5,969 nucleotides of DNA from assembly GCA_003555185.1 (NCBI GenBank), contig PWFZ01000407.1:1-5969 (forward strand). The letters are read 5' to 3'. Shown piece by piece: positions 5,905 to 5,969 of this stretch. The number at the start of each line of letters is the position of its first letter. Position 1 is the first letter of the stretch. Origin of the DNA: Balneolaceae bacterium (lineage in GTDB: Bacteria > Bacteroidota > Rhodothermia > Balneolales > Balneolaceae). Made by a program: the position numbers and the translations under genes. The notes beneath the pieces were generated by a model that worked only from the letters and a program-made list of their open reading frames with translations, was not told where the DNA came from and ran no database searches.

Positions 5905-5969
5905 ATGATAAAAGCTCTGATGTTGCTCTTCTTAATTGGATTGATCTCACCGGTAATTATGGCTCAAAA
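5905..5969 (+). CDS. Exported protein, 5' end only (signal peptide)
   Basis: An open frame starts at ATG 5905, two bases after the TGA of the membrane zincin gene, and runs off the window end. The 21 visible residues (M-I-K-A followed by a Leu/Ile-rich core and ending P-V-I-M-A-Q) form a good signal peptide with probable cleavage after MA, before Gln. No mature sequence is visible, so no function can be assigned. The very short spacing indicates an operon with the upstream gene. An overlapping ATG at 5895 in another frame gives a hydrophilic peptide and is less likely. Confidence 0.7.
   Translation, partial: MIKALMLLFLIGLISPVIMAQ

Overview
This 6 kb window reads as an ordinary chromosomal segment of a Bacteroidota/Balneolota-type bacterium. 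I infer this from moderate GC with AT-rich spacers, start codons without a clear Shine-Dalgarno sequence, an exported M1 peptidase with a GGMEY substrate motif, a Bacteroidota-like lipoprotein and dispersed GTCATCC...GGATCTC palindromes. The phylum call is an inference from these traits, and no species can be named. All real genes lie on the + strand.

Left part (1-917): the 3' end of ybaB (nucleoid-associated protein), a strong intrinsic terminator, then complete recR (recombination mediator). The ybaB-recR order is conserved in many bacteria. 930-2849 is a secreted M1-family zinc aminopeptidase starting 12 nt after recR.

Middle part: 2850-3148 is a 299-nt spacer with a REP-like palindrome followed by four tandem copies of a small hairpin with core G(T/C)AGCTCTGCTGC. 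3149-4321 encodes a short, single-domain malic enzyme. 4322-4608 is a second hairpin-dense spacer with two more GTCATCC-type palindromes, a related hairpin with a short T-run, and a 13-bp perfect hairpin.

Right part: 4609-5142 encodes a small exported protein, probably a lipoprotein, whose body can be aligned by eye with family I inorganic pyrophosphatase although nearly all catalytic residues are replaced. This suspected pseudoenzyme is the most unusual gene here. A 112-nt spacer (5143-5254) with small direct and inverted repeats precedes a membrane-embedded HELLH putative zincin (DUF3267-like, 5255-5902). The window ends in the signal peptide of another exported protein (from 5905), 2 nt downstream and probably in the same operon.

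The genes look like a mixture of housekeeping functions (DNA repair, central carbon metabolism) and cell-envelope or export functions, not one dedicated pathway. I see no phage, CRISPR, IS element, tRNA or rRNA. The points most worth a second look are the degenerate exported pyrophosphatase-like protein and the two families of palindromic repeats in the spacers.
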